Source of the DNA: Labrenzia sp. R4_2
GTDB taxonomy: Bacteria; Pseudomonadota; Alphaproteobacteria; Rhizobiales; Stappiaceae
DNA: 64,000 bases
NCBI RefSeq assembly: GCF_017743865.1
Contig: NZ_JAGHRJ010000002.1
Span: 310,001-374,000, forward strand
Direction of reading: 5' to 3'
This document shows, one piece after another, positions 17,945 through 26,742 of the stretch. A program made the position numbers and the translations under genes. How positions within the stretch are numbered: position 1 is the stretch's first letter; every line of letters starts with the position of its first letter. Below the pieces are notes generated by a model. The model was not told the origin of the DNA and ran no database searches. It saw only the letters and a program-made list of their open reading frames with translations.

Positions 17945-19173
17945 TGCTTGAGCTGCTTTTCAGCGCCCTGATTACGATCCTTCCGGATTACCTTTATCGC
18001 CGCTACAAGCAGGGCAAACGGCTTGGTCATGAAATCAACCTGTTCACAGTGTGGTATGAGTTGCGATGGGGCATCACGTCCTGTGCGGTGCTTGCGATCA
18101 GTCTGCTGACGGTGATTTTCTATTTTCACCCCACAACGACGAATGTCACCTCGCTCTTCAGGACAGTTTCGATTCTCAGCGACCGACCCGGTCGGGTCGA
18201 AGAGGTCTATGTTGCCGACAACCAGTTTGTCCGCGCCGGGGACCCCATCTTCCGGCTCGATACGCAGCGGCAACAAGCGGCAGCTGAAACAGCGCGGCGC
18301 CGGATAGCCGAGGTCGAAGCCGCAATTCTGGTCGGACAAGCGGAACTCGCGGCGGCCGAAGGCAACATCATTGCTTCTGAAAGTCAGCTGCGTCAGGCGC
18401 AGGATGATCTCACGCGGCGCCTTGAGCTGTCTCAGCGCAACCAGAATGTGGTCACCGAGCAGGAATTGGAGCGCCTGCGGCTGTCGGTTGAAGGTCTAAC
18501 CGGGTCGCTGGAAGCAATCAAAGCGCAGCGTGATGCAATCCAGACCCGGCTCCGGGTTCTTCTTCCGGCGCAAAAGTCGAGTGCCGAAGCGGCACTTACG
18601 CAGGCGGAAACAGAGATCGAAAAGTCGACCGTCTTTGCCGGGACAAACGGCACTGTCCGCCAGTTCAAGCTCCAACCGGGTGACCTCGTCAATCCAATCC
18701 TGCGTCCGGCCGGAATTCTGGTCCCCGAAGGATCGGGCCGCGGCCGCTTTCAGGCCGGCTTTGGCCAAATTTCAGCTCAGATCCTCCACATCGGCACGAT
18801 CGTTGAAATTACTTGCGCCTCAAAACCGCTTGCCGTCATCCCGATGGCTGTCACCGAAATCCAGGATGCGATCTCAGGCGGTCAACTCCGGCCCACAGAT
18901 CAGCTGATCGACATTCAGGATCGCGCGCGTCCCGGCACGATCCTGACTGTTCTGGAACCTGTTTTCGAAGGTCATGCGGATTACATCCCACCCGGCAGCC
19001 GGTGCATAGGCGTTGCGTATTCCAATCATGACAAGGCCATCAAGTCTGGTGAGATTTCCGGATTCTCTGCCTTCCTGTTCCGGATCGTGGACGGGATGGG
19101 AATTGCGAATGCGCTCGTCATCCGCATCCAGTCCCTGCTGTTACCGGTCAAAGTACTGGTTTTTCCAAACTAG
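17944..19173 (+). CDS. HlyD-family periplasmic adaptor (membrane fusion protein)
   Basis: A 409-residue membrane fusion protein. One transmembrane segment lies near residues 45–62 (ITSCAVLAISLLTVIFYF). A biotinyl-lipoyl-like half-motif follows (PGRVEEVYVADNQFVRAGDPIFRLD), then a long coiled coil around 105–220 (RRRIAEVEAAILVGQAELAAAE), the second lipoyl half (GTVRQFKLQPGDLVNP), and a beta-rich C-terminal domain. Such adaptors bridge an inner-membrane pump to an outer-membrane channel. No ABC, RND or MFS pump is co-oriented with it; only the coupled small membrane protein precedes it. Its 3' end overlaps the convergent MFS gene by 26 bases. Confidence 0.87.
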   Translation: MLELLFSALITILPDYLYRRYKQGKRLGHEINLFTVWYELRWGITSCAVLAISLLTVIFYFHPTTTNVTSLFRTVSILSDRPGRVEEVYVADNQFVRAGDPIFRLDTQRQQAAAETARRRIAEVEAAILVGQAELAAAEGNIIASESQLRQAQDDLTRRLELSQRNQNVVTEQELERLRLSVEGLTGSLEAIKAQRDAIQTRLRVLLPAQKSSAEAALTQAETEIEKSTVFAGTNGTVRQFKLQPGDLVNPILRPAGILVPEGSGRGRFQAGFGQISAQILHIGTIVEITCASKPLAVIPMAVTEIQDAISGGQLRPTDQLIDIQDRARPGTILTVLEPVFEGHADYIPPGSRCIGVAYSNHDKAIKSGEISGFSAFLFRIVDGMGIANALVIRIQSLLLPVKVLVFPN

Positions 19174-20416
19174 GCTCTGAGGGTACATCCATTCTTGTTG
19201 ATCTGAAAAATCTAACTGCCAGTGCCAACAACGCGAAGATAACAAATGCTGCGCTGCTCACGGCGTATACCGCTACAAAGCCATAGCTCTGGAGTGCCGG
19301 AGTAAACACAAATGGCGACACGATCTGCCCCAAGAACATGGATGTTGTGATCATGCCGGAGACCGTTCCACGCCGAGCGGCCGGTGCAATGTCGAGCGCG
19401 GCAAGAAACAAGGCCGGCTGGACAAACGCATAGCCAACGCCAATCAGTGCGCAGCCCGGAATGAAGAACTCCCACGCTGGATACATCGCAAGCGTTGCAA
19501 ACCCACATCCCATGATGAGAAAACCTGCCGAAAACGTGATTGGGAGACCGAGACGGCCGCGGATCGCTGCAAACTTCAACGCAGTGAAAGCGCCCGACAG
19601 GGTCAAGGCGCCAAGCCCGAGCGCCGTGCCGGTCGCCCCGTCAAATCCTGATGCTTCAAGGTAAAACGGCAATTGGCTTGGCATTAGAAAAAAGATCATC
19701 ACGGTCACCATTGAAAGACCGGCAAGCCCGAAAGCGTAAACCAGCCACGATCCGGCTTGCGCAGCTGATACTTCGGTTGCCGCAGTGGTTAGGGATGAGG
19801 GCACGTCGTGTGCGGTTTTCCGGTTCCGATACTCCTGTTTCATAACCGGCCAGAGCAACGGCAGCAGCAGAAGAGGCAACGCATAAATCACAAAGGGCAA
19901 ACGCGGAGACACGCCGGCCAACAGACCGGCTCCGCCAATAAACAAAAACCCACCGAAATTAATCGCAACAACCTGCCCTCCCATAAAGGCACTGCGGCGG
20001 TTGCCCTGAAACAAATCCCCGGCAAGGGCGACCTGCGCGGTCATCGTAAAAGCAAGGGCGACCCCAAGCAGAAGACGGCTTATGAGGATGGCGGTCAGAT
20101 CGTTCAGATAGGCACCGGCACTGCCCGACAGTGCGAACACCAAAACACCGGCCATCAGCAGCCAGCTTCGCCCGAAGCGGTCAATCGCAAGACCGGCAAG
20201 CGGTGCAACAAGAACCACGGTCAAGGACGGCGCCGAGACCAAAAAGCGGACCAGATAAGCTGCGCCCGGCTCGCCTGAAAAACTGGCTTCCAGCGCCGGC
20301 AAGGCAGGACTGATCGTGGCATTTGCCATGATTTTTAACGAGGCTGTCAGAAGCAGCGCCAACGCAGTTACATCGCGCCATAGCGATGTTTCCGGCCGGC
20401 CATTTGGATAAGTCAT
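19148..20416 (-). CDS. MFS transporter (drug-efflux type)
   Basis: A 422-residue major-facilitator protein with about 12 hydrophobic segments. Motif A-like text DRFGRSWLLMAG follows TM2, and ISRLLLGVALAFTMTAQVALAGDLF fits TM4–5. I chose the ATG at 20416 (MTYPNGRPETS) because GAGGA lies about six bases upstream; the longer ORF adds 22 residues without a ribosome-binding site. It is divergent from a MerR-type regulator, and a promoter with 19-bp spacing lies between them, so induction by that regulator is likely. The substrate is unknown; drug or metabolite efflux is a guess from the family. Confidence 0.88.
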   Translation of the reverse strand: MTYPNGRPETSLWRDVTALALLLTASLKIMANATISPALPALEASFSGEPGAAYLVRFLVSAPSLTVVLVAPLAGLAIDRFGRSWLLMAGVLVFALSGSAGAYLNDLTAILISRLLLGVALAFTMTAQVALAGDLFQGNRRSAFMGGQVVAINFGGFLFIGGAGLLAGVSPRLPFVIYALPLLLLPLLWPVMKQEYRNRKTAHDVPSSLTTAATEVSAAQAGSWLVYAFGLAGLSMVTVMIFFLMPSQLPFYLEASGFDGATGTALGLGALTLSGAFTALKFAAIRGRLGLPITFSAGFLIMGCGFATLAMYPAWEFFIPGCALIGVGYAFVQPALFLAALDIAPAARRGTVSGMITTSMFLGQIVSPFVFTPALQSYGFVAVYAVSSAAFVIFALLALAVRFFRSTRMDVPSEPSLEKPVL

Positions 20417-20451
20417 GTAAAATCCTCTTGCATGACGACTGAGTTGGCTGC

Positions 20452-20482
20452 AGCCTACAAGTTCAAGTCGACTTAAGGTCAA
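20452..20482 (-). promoter_or_regulatory. MerR-type promoter and operator of the MFS gene
   Basis: On the minus strand a -35 element TTGACC (20477–20482) and a -10 element TAGGCT (20452–20457) are 19 bp apart, the overlong spacing typical of MerR-activated promoters. Within the spacer lies the perfect 10-bp palindrome AAGTCGACTT (20465–20474), where a MerR dimer would bind. The site lies between the MFS start and the MerR start, so it should control the MFS gene and possibly repress merR. Confidence 0.6.
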
Positions 20483-20485
20483 GAT

Positions 20486-20902
20486 ATGAAATTACTGGAT
20501 ATTTCGGAAGTTGCGCGCCAATCCGGGGTCGCCGCATCAGCACTGCGCCACTATGAGGAAAAGGGTCTGATCCATTCCGCCGGCAGGCGCGGCCTGAAAC
20601 GGCTGTTCGGACCGGAAGTGCTCGATCAGCTGGCCGTCATCCGGCTTGGCAAAGCCGCCGGTTTTTCGCTGGAGGAGATCAAGGGCATGTTCGGACCGGA
20701 CGGCCGCCCGTCCCTCTCCCGCTCTGTCCTGCGGACAAAGGCGGACGATCTCGACGATCAGATCACCCGGCTGACCTCCTTGCGGGATATGATCCGGCAC
20801 GTTGCGGACTGCCCTGCACCGCGTCACATTGAATGCCCGAAGTTTCAAAAACTCATCCGGATCAGTGCCCGAAGGAACGCTTTGAAACCCAATAAGTTCT
20901 GA
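20486..20902 (+). CDS. MerR-family transcriptional regulator
   Basis: A 138-residue regulator. The N-terminal winged helix is typical (LLDISEVARQSGVAASALRHYEEKGLI), followed by the second helix-turn-helix element (FSLEEIKGMF) and a coiled-coil dimerisation helix (LRTKADDLDDQITRLTSLRDMI). The C-terminus has two cysteine motifs (DCPAPRHIECPKF), which might bind metal or respond to oxidation. AAGG lies seven bases before the ATG. It is divergent from the MFS gene and probably controls it through the 19-bp-spacer promoter between them. Confidence 0.9.
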   Translation: MKLLDISEVARQSGVAASALRHYEEKGLIHSAGRRGLKRLFGPEVLDQLAVIRLGKAAGFSLEEIKGMFGPDGRPSLSRSVLRTKADDLDDQITRLTSLRDMIRHVADCPAPRHIECPKFQKLIRISARRNALKPNKF

Positions 20903-20919
20903 ACTCTTCAGGTAGTGGC

Positions 20920-22317
20920 TTAGCGGCGGTTGAAAAAGAGAATGACCTGGCGGGCCTGACGCTGGAAGATACCTGGCCCTGCGGGTCTGCCGTCCCCGGT
21001 CTCGACCGACCGGATCACCGAGCGCACCAGGAAGATGGCCGCAACGCCAAAAATCACACCGCCTGCGGCCTGACCGATCAACACACCCGGCGCCCCCCAG
21101 ATCGATCCGCAAATCATCACGAGCGGTATGGTGCCAAGCGTATGACGCCCCCAGTTCATCCAGGTCGAATAGAACGGACGCCCCAGATTGTTGAAGAATG
21201 CGTTGGAGACGAAGAGAGCTCCGTTGAAGAAGAATGCCAGGGCCAAAGGACCGCAGAAAAGATAGATCAGCGTCAGGGCCACACCCTGCACCTGAAACAA
21301 GGCAGCGATCGGCTCTCTTAAAAGGAATAGCACCAGGGCGGCGAACGCAACCACCAGGGCCGTGAACAAAAGCGCATCCCGCAAGACGGTGCGAACCCTT
21401 GTGTAGGCCCCTGCTCCATAATTCTGCCCGACGATCGGCCCCACGGCACCGGAAAGCGCAAAAATCGTGGCGAAGGCAAGCGGGCTCATCCGGGCGACGA
21501 CAGCCATTCCGGCAACCGCATCTTCACCGAACTCCGCCATTGAGCGGGTGACAAACGCCTGACCGACAGGGGTCGCCAATTGGGTGAGAATTGCAGGGAC
21601 GGCGATCGCCGCGATCGGCGGCAAAGCTTTCATAAAAGCGGATTTGCCCGGAAGGCTCAGACCGCCGTAATACTGAAAGATCGGCCAGATGGCGAAGACA
21701 GCCAGCGCGATGCGGGACGCTGCACTTGCAAGGGCGGCACCGGTCAACTCAAGACCAAAGCCAAAGATCAGGATAGGATCCAGAACCGCGTTCACCAACC
21801 CGGCGATGATCGTGCAGGACATCGCGCGCCGGGCATCCCCGTGGGCCCTCAAGATGGCGCCCCCTGCCATGCCCAACAGCAAAAACGGCAAGGTCGGAAC
21901 GATGATCGACAGGTAATCAACGGCAAGTCCGTGGGTCGCACCGGTCGCACCAATCAGGCTGACCAGAAAATCCAGCCCGAACCAGACCAGGGTCGCAAAC
22001 ACAATGCAAAAGAGGACGCCCCAGCCGAGTGCTGCTGATGCCCTGCTGCGCGCATGTTCCTTGTCTCCCTCGCCGAGCGCCCGGGCCACCAACGCACCGG
22101 CTGCAATCGCAACACCGATGTTGAAGGATGTGGTGAAGAACAGGATTGCGCCCGCATAACCGACCGCCGCCGCCAGCTCATCCTTGCCGAGCATCGAGAT
22201 GAAAATCATATCGACGAAATCAACGGCGAAAATGGCCATGAGACCGACGGACGAAGTCAGCGACATCACGGTCACATGATGGAACAGATTGCCGGTCAGG
22301 AATTTGGCGTGGGACAT
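20920..22317 (-). CDS. MATE-family efflux transporter
   Basis: A 465-residue multidrug and toxin extrusion protein with 12 predicted hydrophobic segments in two halves. The N-terminus (FLTGNLFHHVTVMSLTSSVGLMAIFAVDFVDMIFISMLG) and the second-half texts (PVGQAFVTRSMAEFGEDAVAGMAVVARM and LSGAVGPIVGQNYGAG) are family signatures. I chose the ATG at 22317, two codons into the ORF, because SHAKFLTGN is the usual N-terminus. It exports cationic compounds using Na+ or H+; the substrate is unknown. It is convergent with the MerR gene, 17 bases away. Confidence 0.9.
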   Translation of the reverse strand: MSHAKFLTGNLFHHVTVMSLTSSVGLMAIFAVDFVDMIFISMLGKDELAAAVGYAGAILFFTTSFNIGVAIAAGALVARALGEGDKEHARSRASAALGWGVLFCIVFATLVWFGLDFLVSLIGATGATHGLAVDYLSIIVPTLPFLLLGMAGGAILRAHGDARRAMSCTIIAGLVNAVLDPILIFGFGLELTGAALASAASRIALAVFAIWPIFQYYGGLSLPGKSAFMKALPPIAAIAVPAILTQLATPVGQAFVTRSMAEFGEDAVAGMAVVARMSPLAFATIFALSGAVGPIVGQNYGAGAYTRVRTVLRDALLFTALVVAFAALVLFLLREPIAALFQVQGVALTLIYLFCGPLALAFFFNGALFVSNAFFNNLGRPFYSTWMNWGRHTLGTIPLVMICGSIWGAPGVLIGQAAGGVIFGVAAIFLVRSVIRSVETGDGRPAGPGIFQRQARQVILFFNRR

Positions 22318-22392
22318 GAGCACAGACAGTTTGCCGGGACTCAGACACTGGCCCCTGCGCGCGTCATGCCACGGGAAGGTCCTGTGTGCAAA

Positions 22393-23718
22393 TCATGACT
22401 GAAGCACGAAATGCACATCGTTGAACTCAGCCCGGTATGCCGAGACCTCGCCCGCAAGAGTGACCGGATCGTTGGTCTTCAGGGCACGTGCGATCAGACC
22501 CGCCAATTTTGGTGCGTCTTTGGCGGTCACGCCTCTGCGCACCAGTTCCGGGGTTCCAATTCGCAAACCGTTCATGTCTCCCTCAACCGGTGCAATCGGA
22601 AGACCGATCCCACAGGCAAGGAAACCTGCTTGGCGCAGTTTTTTCGAAGCTGCTTGGCCGCCGCCGAAACTTGCTGCCTCTACCGCGAACTGATGCGACT
22701 GGGTAAAGCCTTTATGAGCGCCAAAGACTGGCACACCATTTTCCTGCAGCTCCTTTGCCAGGCGGTGTGACAGAGCGATCATCTCGGCTGCATAAGCTTC
22801 GCCATAGGCCTTCCAGTCCAACATGGTTATCGCGAGCCCTGCCGACTTGGCTGCATCAAAATTCGCCGTCATGCCGGGAAACGCAATCGCATCCAGCTGT
22901 TCTGCCAGATCCGCTTCATTGGTGACCAGCAATCCACCTGCCGGTCCGCCGAGGCTCTTGTAGGTGCTCATCGTCATCATATGAGCCCCTTCTTTGAGCG
23001 GGTTTGGCCAGGCCCTGCCTGCAATGATCCCGCACTGGTGCGCCGCATCGAAGAGAACCATTGCCCCGCACCCGTCTGCAATCTCGCGTATTTCCCGGAC
23101 CGGATGCGGGAACAGATTGAGGCTGCCGCCGATGGTGATCAGTTTCGGTCTGACGCGGCCTGCCAGTTCCTTCAGCCCATCAAGATCGACCGTGTAACCA
23201 TCCGCGCTCACCGGCGCTTCGTGAATATCAAGACCATAGAGGCCGGCACATCCAGCCGTGTGGTGGGTCACGTGACCGCCGATGGATGCCGGCGGCGCAA
23301 TAATCGTATCGCCGGGACGGCAGGTCGCCATGAAGGCATAAAGGTTGGCCAGCGCGCCGGAGCCAACCCGGATTTCGGCGAACTTCGCCTGAAACACTTC
23401 CGCGCAGAGTTCGGCGCAAATAACCTCGATTTCCTCGATCGCTTCCAAGCCCATTTCGTATTTGTCGCCCGGATACCCGAGCGACGGCCGCGACCCGAGC
23501 CCGGAAGCGAGCGCAGCCTCCGCCTTTGGGTTCATGACGTTGGTCGCCGGATTGAGATTGAAGCAGTCGCGGTCATGGATCTGGAGATTCTGTGCGATCA
23601 ACGCGTCGATGCGCGCCTGCGTCTCCTCCAGATTGGCTGATGCGGTTCGGGCCGCCAGCTCCTGAACGTAAGTCTCGCAGGCGTCCGGCACCCAGTTTCT
23701 TCTTTCCAATGCAGTCAT
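22393..23718 (-). CDS. noncanonical serine hydroxymethyltransferase-like PLP enzyme
   Basis: A 441-residue fold-type I PLP enzyme related to GlyA. Family features are the substrate loop SLGYPGDKYEMG near 80–90, the PLP Asp224 and His227 in LFDAAHQCG, and the catalytic Lys254 in STYKSLGGPAGG. In canonical GlyA the last motif is TTHKTLRGPRGG, so the His before Lys is Tyr here and the Arg residues are gone. This points to an altered substrate such as 2-methylserine or another beta-hydroxy amino acid; that is an inference. GGGAGA precedes the ATG at 23718 by five bases. A LysR regulator is divergent from it, as expected for an inducible catabolic gene. Confidence 0.82.
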   Translation of the reverse strand: MTALERRNWVPDACETYVQELAARTASANLEETQARIDALIAQNLQIHDRDCFNLNPATNVMNPKAEAALASGLGSRPSLGYPGDKYEMGLEAIEEIEVICAELCAEVFQAKFAEIRVGSGALANLYAFMATCRPGDTIIAPPASIGGHVTHHTAGCAGLYGLDIHEAPVSADGYTVDLDGLKELAGRVRPKLITIGGSLNLFPHPVREIREIADGCGAMVLFDAAHQCGIIAGRAWPNPLKEGAHMMTMSTYKSLGGPAGGLLVTNEADLAEQLDAIAFPGMTANFDAAKSAGLAITMLDWKAYGEAYAAEMIALSHRLAKELQENGVPVFGAHKGFTQSHQFAVEAASFGGGQAASKKLRQAGFLACGIGLPIAPVEGDMNGLRIGTPELVRRGVTAKDAPKLAGLIARALKTNDPVTLAGEVSAYRAEFNDVHFVLQS

Positions 23719-23769
23719 TTCGCTCTCCCGCGCTGTTGATTGGAACGAAAGCAAATGCGGGTGGAACCT

Positions 23770-23784
23770 GCAAACGAGATTTGC
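23770..23784. promoter_or_regulatory. candidate LysR operator between the SHMT-like gene and lysR
   Basis: The 15-bp dyad GCAAA-CGAGA-TTTGC is a perfect interrupted inverted repeat, near the middle of the 108-base gap between the two divergent starts (23718 and 23827). LysR regulators typically bind 15-bp interrupted dyads in such gaps. A further GCAAA half-site lies about 20 bases to the left. Confidence 0.45.
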
Positions 23785-23826
23785 TACATATTTGCCCTAG
23801 AATTTCTATGCCTCATTGGATCTGTT

Positions 23827-24717
23827 ATGGCAGTTGCGCCGCCACGACCGAAGATGCCGCCGCTCAACGCTTTGAAAGCCTTCGAAGCAGCGGCGCGCCT
23901 CAACAGTTTTTCAGCTGCCGCCGACGAGCTATGCGTTACCCCGGCTGCGGTCGCACAGCAGATCAAAAGCCTTGAAACCTGGACAGGCAAAAAGCTGTTC
24001 AAACGCAACGCCAAAGGTGTTCAATTGACACCTTTGGGCGCGACCGTCTTGCCCGGCTTCATAGCGGCCTTCGACACGATGGCGTCTTCGGTGCAAACCC
24101 TTAGGGCAACCGCCAACCCGCTGGACATCCGGATTGCGGCCACACCGAGCATCTCGCAACTATGGATCTCGCCGCGCCTGCCGCGTCTGAGGGCTACAAT
24201 ACCAAACCTCTCCCTCTCCCTGACGGCTATGGAAGAGCCGCCAAATCTTGCGCGAGAACCCTTTGATCTTGCGATCTTTTTCAGCAGCACATCAGGTGAC
24301 TGCAGCAATGAAATCTTGATTGGATCGGACACGATATATCCAGTGTGCTCGCCTGAGACTGCGCAAAAACTCCGCACCCTGGATGATCTGGCGAGTACGA
24401 CGTTTCTATATGATACCGCCTGGAAATCGGACTGGGAGACTTGGCTCTCGCACATATCGGAGGGCAAACGGTTTCTAATGTCAGGTCCGGAGTTTTCTCT
24501 TTATGCGCTGGCACTGCAGGAGTGCAAGAATGGCGCGGGCGTTTTGATCGGACACGACTTACTGGTGCGGCAGGAACTAAAGACTGGAAATCTGGTTGCT
24601 CCATTTCCAGAAACAGTCGCCCTGCCGAAGAAACTCACCATCAAAACGCTGCATCAACTGGACCCAAATTCTCCGCTCGGGACGGTGGTGGAGTTGTTGA
24701 AGAAGTCAGATCCTTGA
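23827..24717 (+). CDS. LysR-family transcriptional regulator (GcvA-like)
   Basis: A 296-residue LysR regulator with an N-terminal winged helix (LNALKAFEAAARLNSFSAAADELCVTPAAVAQQIKSLE) and a C-terminal periplasmic-binding-protein-like effector domain. The N-terminus most resembles the GcvA group. I chose the ATG at 23827 (MAVAPPRPKMPPLNAL); the longer ORF adds a hydrophobic stretch that does not belong to the fold. It is divergent from the SHMT-like gene and probably activates it. Confidence 0.88.
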   Translation: MAVAPPRPKMPPLNALKAFEAAARLNSFSAAADELCVTPAAVAQQIKSLETWTGKKLFKRNAKGVQLTPLGATVLPGFIAAFDTMASSVQTLRATANPLDIRIAATPSISQLWISPRLPRLRATIPNLSLSLTAMEEPPNLAREPFDLAIFFSSTSGDCSNEILIGSDTIYPVCSPETAQKLRTLDDLASTTFLYDTAWKSDWETWLSHISEGKRFLMSGPEFSLYALALQECKNGAGVLIGHDLLVRQELKTGNLVAPFPETVALPKKLTIKTLHQLDPNSPLGTVVELLKKSDP

Positions 24718-24769
24718 ACGGTTTTGCTTTGCGCTTTTTGCCGATCGTAGCGACGACTGTTCGTCTCGA

Positions 24770-25813
24770 TCAGATGATCTCGTCTTCATCGAACATCGGA
24801 TCGTCCTCGAGCTGGTTGCTGAGGTTTTCCAAAGTGCCCTCCGCCCGAGGAACGGACATCACACGCCCAAGATGAAAAACGGCATCGCCCTCGTTGACGA
24901 CCGGCATGACAGCGCGGCCAACAATCACACCGTCAAACGGCGCAATGATATCTTGTTCCCGCTCGCCGAACGGATCAGACACGGCTCCCAAAACGGTACC
25001 CTCACGCACCAATTCTCCATCGGCTTTAAAGATCCGCAACAGTCCACCCATCGGCGCCCGCAGCCACTTGCTGGACCGGCACACCCAAGGGCCCGATTTT
25101 GGTTTGGAGATCCCCTTGGCGGTCAGCATTTTGAAATGCCGCATTATGCGCAACACCCCGGCGACACCGGCGCGAACAGACAACTCATCAAAGCGCAGTC
25201 CCTCGCCCGCTTCGAACAGAAGGACGTCCTTGCCGGCATCTGCAGCGGCTTGGCGCAGCGATCCGTCGCGGATGGGCGAGCGCATGATGATCGGCGACCC
25301 AAATATTTTGGCGAGCCCCATGGTTCGTTCATTGTCCGGAGAGACCCGTACCTGCGGATAGTTGATCCGGTGGATCGCAGCAGAGTGCAGGTCAATGCCG
25401 AGATCCGATCTCAGCACGATCTCGTTCATGAACTGGTGCGCCAAACGGGACGCCAAAGGCCCGCTTGCAGAACCTGGAAACATGCGGTTCAGGTCGCGCC
25501 TGTCCGGCAGGTATCTGGAGTGGTTGATAAAACCGAAGGCGTTGACGATCGGGATCGCCAGCAAAGTGCCGCGCATCGCGGCAAGGCCAGGTGCTTTCAA
25601 CAAACGCCGGATAATCTCAACACCGATGACCTCATCGCCGTGAACACCACCGCTGACAAAGATCGTTGGTCCGCTGCGTTTGCCGTGGACCACGTGCACG
25701 GACATCGTAACCGGTGTGTGATCTGAGAGCACGCTAACCGGCACATCGACTGTTTGCCGTGTTCCTGCCGGAACCTTGTATTGGCCGATCTCGAAGGCCG
25801 CGCGCGGTGCCAT
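24770..25813 (-). CDS. succinylglutamate desuccinylase/aspartoacylase family protein
   Basis: A 347-residue zinc carboxypeptidase-like deacylase. Zinc ligands are visible in GGVHGDEVIG (His and Glu) and DLHSAAIHR (His), with LNRMFPGS as the Arg-containing substrate loop and LLFEAGEGLRF carrying the catalytic Glu. Relatives cleave N-acyl amino acids such as succinylglutamate or acetylaspartate. Its ATG overlaps the TGA of the rimK-like gene (ATGA), so the two are translationally coupled. Here it may act on a glutamylated or acylated product of that pathway, which is an inference. The C-terminus is very acidic (EDDPMFDEDEII). Confidence 0.88.
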   Translation of the reverse strand: MAPRAAFEIGQYKVPAGTRQTVDVPVSVLSDHTPVTMSVHVVHGKRSGPTIFVSGGVHGDEVIGVEIIRRLLKAPGLAAMRGTLLAIPIVNAFGFINHSRYLPDRRDLNRMFPGSASGPLASRLAHQFMNEIVLRSDLGIDLHSAAIHRINYPQVRVSPDNERTMGLAKIFGSPIIMRSPIRDGSLRQAAADAGKDVLLFEAGEGLRFDELSVRAGVAGVLRIMRHFKMLTAKGISKPKSGPWVCRSSKWLRAPMGGLLRIFKADGELVREGTVLGAVSDPFGEREQDIIAPFDGVIVGRAVMPVVNEGDAVFHLGRVMSVPRAEGTLENLSNQLEDDPMFDEDEII

Positions 25814-26718
25814 CAACCGCTACCCTTCGTTTTGGTCGCGCCAGATTTGGCGTGTTTTTCCATGTACTCGATGATCTTGCCGGCGATATCAAGCCCGGTT
25901 GCCTTTTCAACGCCTTCCAGGCCCGGAGACGAATTGACCTCCATGATCACCGGCCCGTGGTTGGACCGCAGCATATCGACGCCGCACACGTTCAGCCCAA
26001 GGCTTTTGGCCGCGCGAACGGCCGTTGCCCGCTCTTCGCTTGACAGTTTAACCACCTGCGCAGATCCGCCGCGGTGCAAGTTAGAGCGGAAATCGCCTTC
26101 CGCCCCTGTCCGCTTCATGGCAGCGACCACCTTGCCGCCAATCACAATCGCCCGGATATCGGTGCCACCGGCTTCCTTGATGAATTCCTGCAGCATGATG
26201 TTCACGCCGGCACCGCGAAACGCCTCGACAACGGATTTCGCCGACCGGTCGGAATCCGCTAGAACCACACCAATCCCCTGCGTGCCTTCTAAAAGCTTGA
26301 TAACGATCGGAGCCCCGCCTGCAAGCCTCAAAACTTCTTCTGTCTGTTTCGGATCATGGGCAAAGGTCGTCACTGGAAGGCCGATGCCATCACGGGCCAT
26401 CAACTGCATGGAGCGCAGCTTGTCACGCGAGCGTCCGATCGCGACGCTTTCATTCAGCGGGTAGACGCCCATCATTTCAAACTGCCGCAGGACCGCCATG
26501 CCGTAAAAGGTCACGGAAGCTCCAATCCGCGGAATTACGGCATCAAATCCGGTCAGTTTCTCACCGTTGTAGTACACTTCCGGCCGCCGCGACGCGATGT
26601 TCATGTAACACCGCAAGGTGTCGATGATTTCCAGCTCATGTCCGCGCGTTTCCGCGGCCTCTTTCAGACGTTGGTGTGAATAGAGTTTGGCGTTCCGGGC
26701 CAGCATTGCAATTTTCAT
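25813..26718 (-). CDS. rimK: RimK-family ATP-grasp alpha-L-glutamate ligase
   Basis: A 301-residue ATP-grasp ligase with the length and layout of RimK. E. coli RimK adds glutamates to the C-terminus of ribosomal protein S6 and can make poly-glutamate. The N-terminal part ([23 protein letters not shown]) precedes ATP-grasp motifs: the phosphate loop [14 protein letters not shown], the adenine-site text [21 protein letters not shown], and the metal site [26 protein letters not shown] precedes the ATG by six bases. The rimB-like gene lies 24 bases upstream and the aspartoacylase-like gene overlaps downstream. rpsF, the usual target gene, is not in the window. Confidence 0.92.
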   Translation of the reverse strand: MKIAMLARNAKLYSHQRLKEAAETRGHELEIIDTLRCYMNIASRRPEVYYNGEKLTGFDAVIPRIGASVTFYGMAVLRQFEMMGVYPLNESVAIGRSRDKLRSMQLMARDGIGLPVTTFAHDPKQTEEVLRLAGGAPIVIKLLEGTQGIGVVLADSDRSAKSVVEAFRGAGVNIMLQEFIKEAGGTDIRAIVIGGKVVAAMKRTGAEGDFRSNLHRGGSAQVVKLSSEERATAVRAAKSLGLNVCGVDMLRSNHGPVIMEVNSSPGLEGVEKATGLDIAGKIIEYMEKHAKSGATKTKGSG

Positions 26719-26742
26719 ATTACGTCCTTTCAGCTGAATTCG

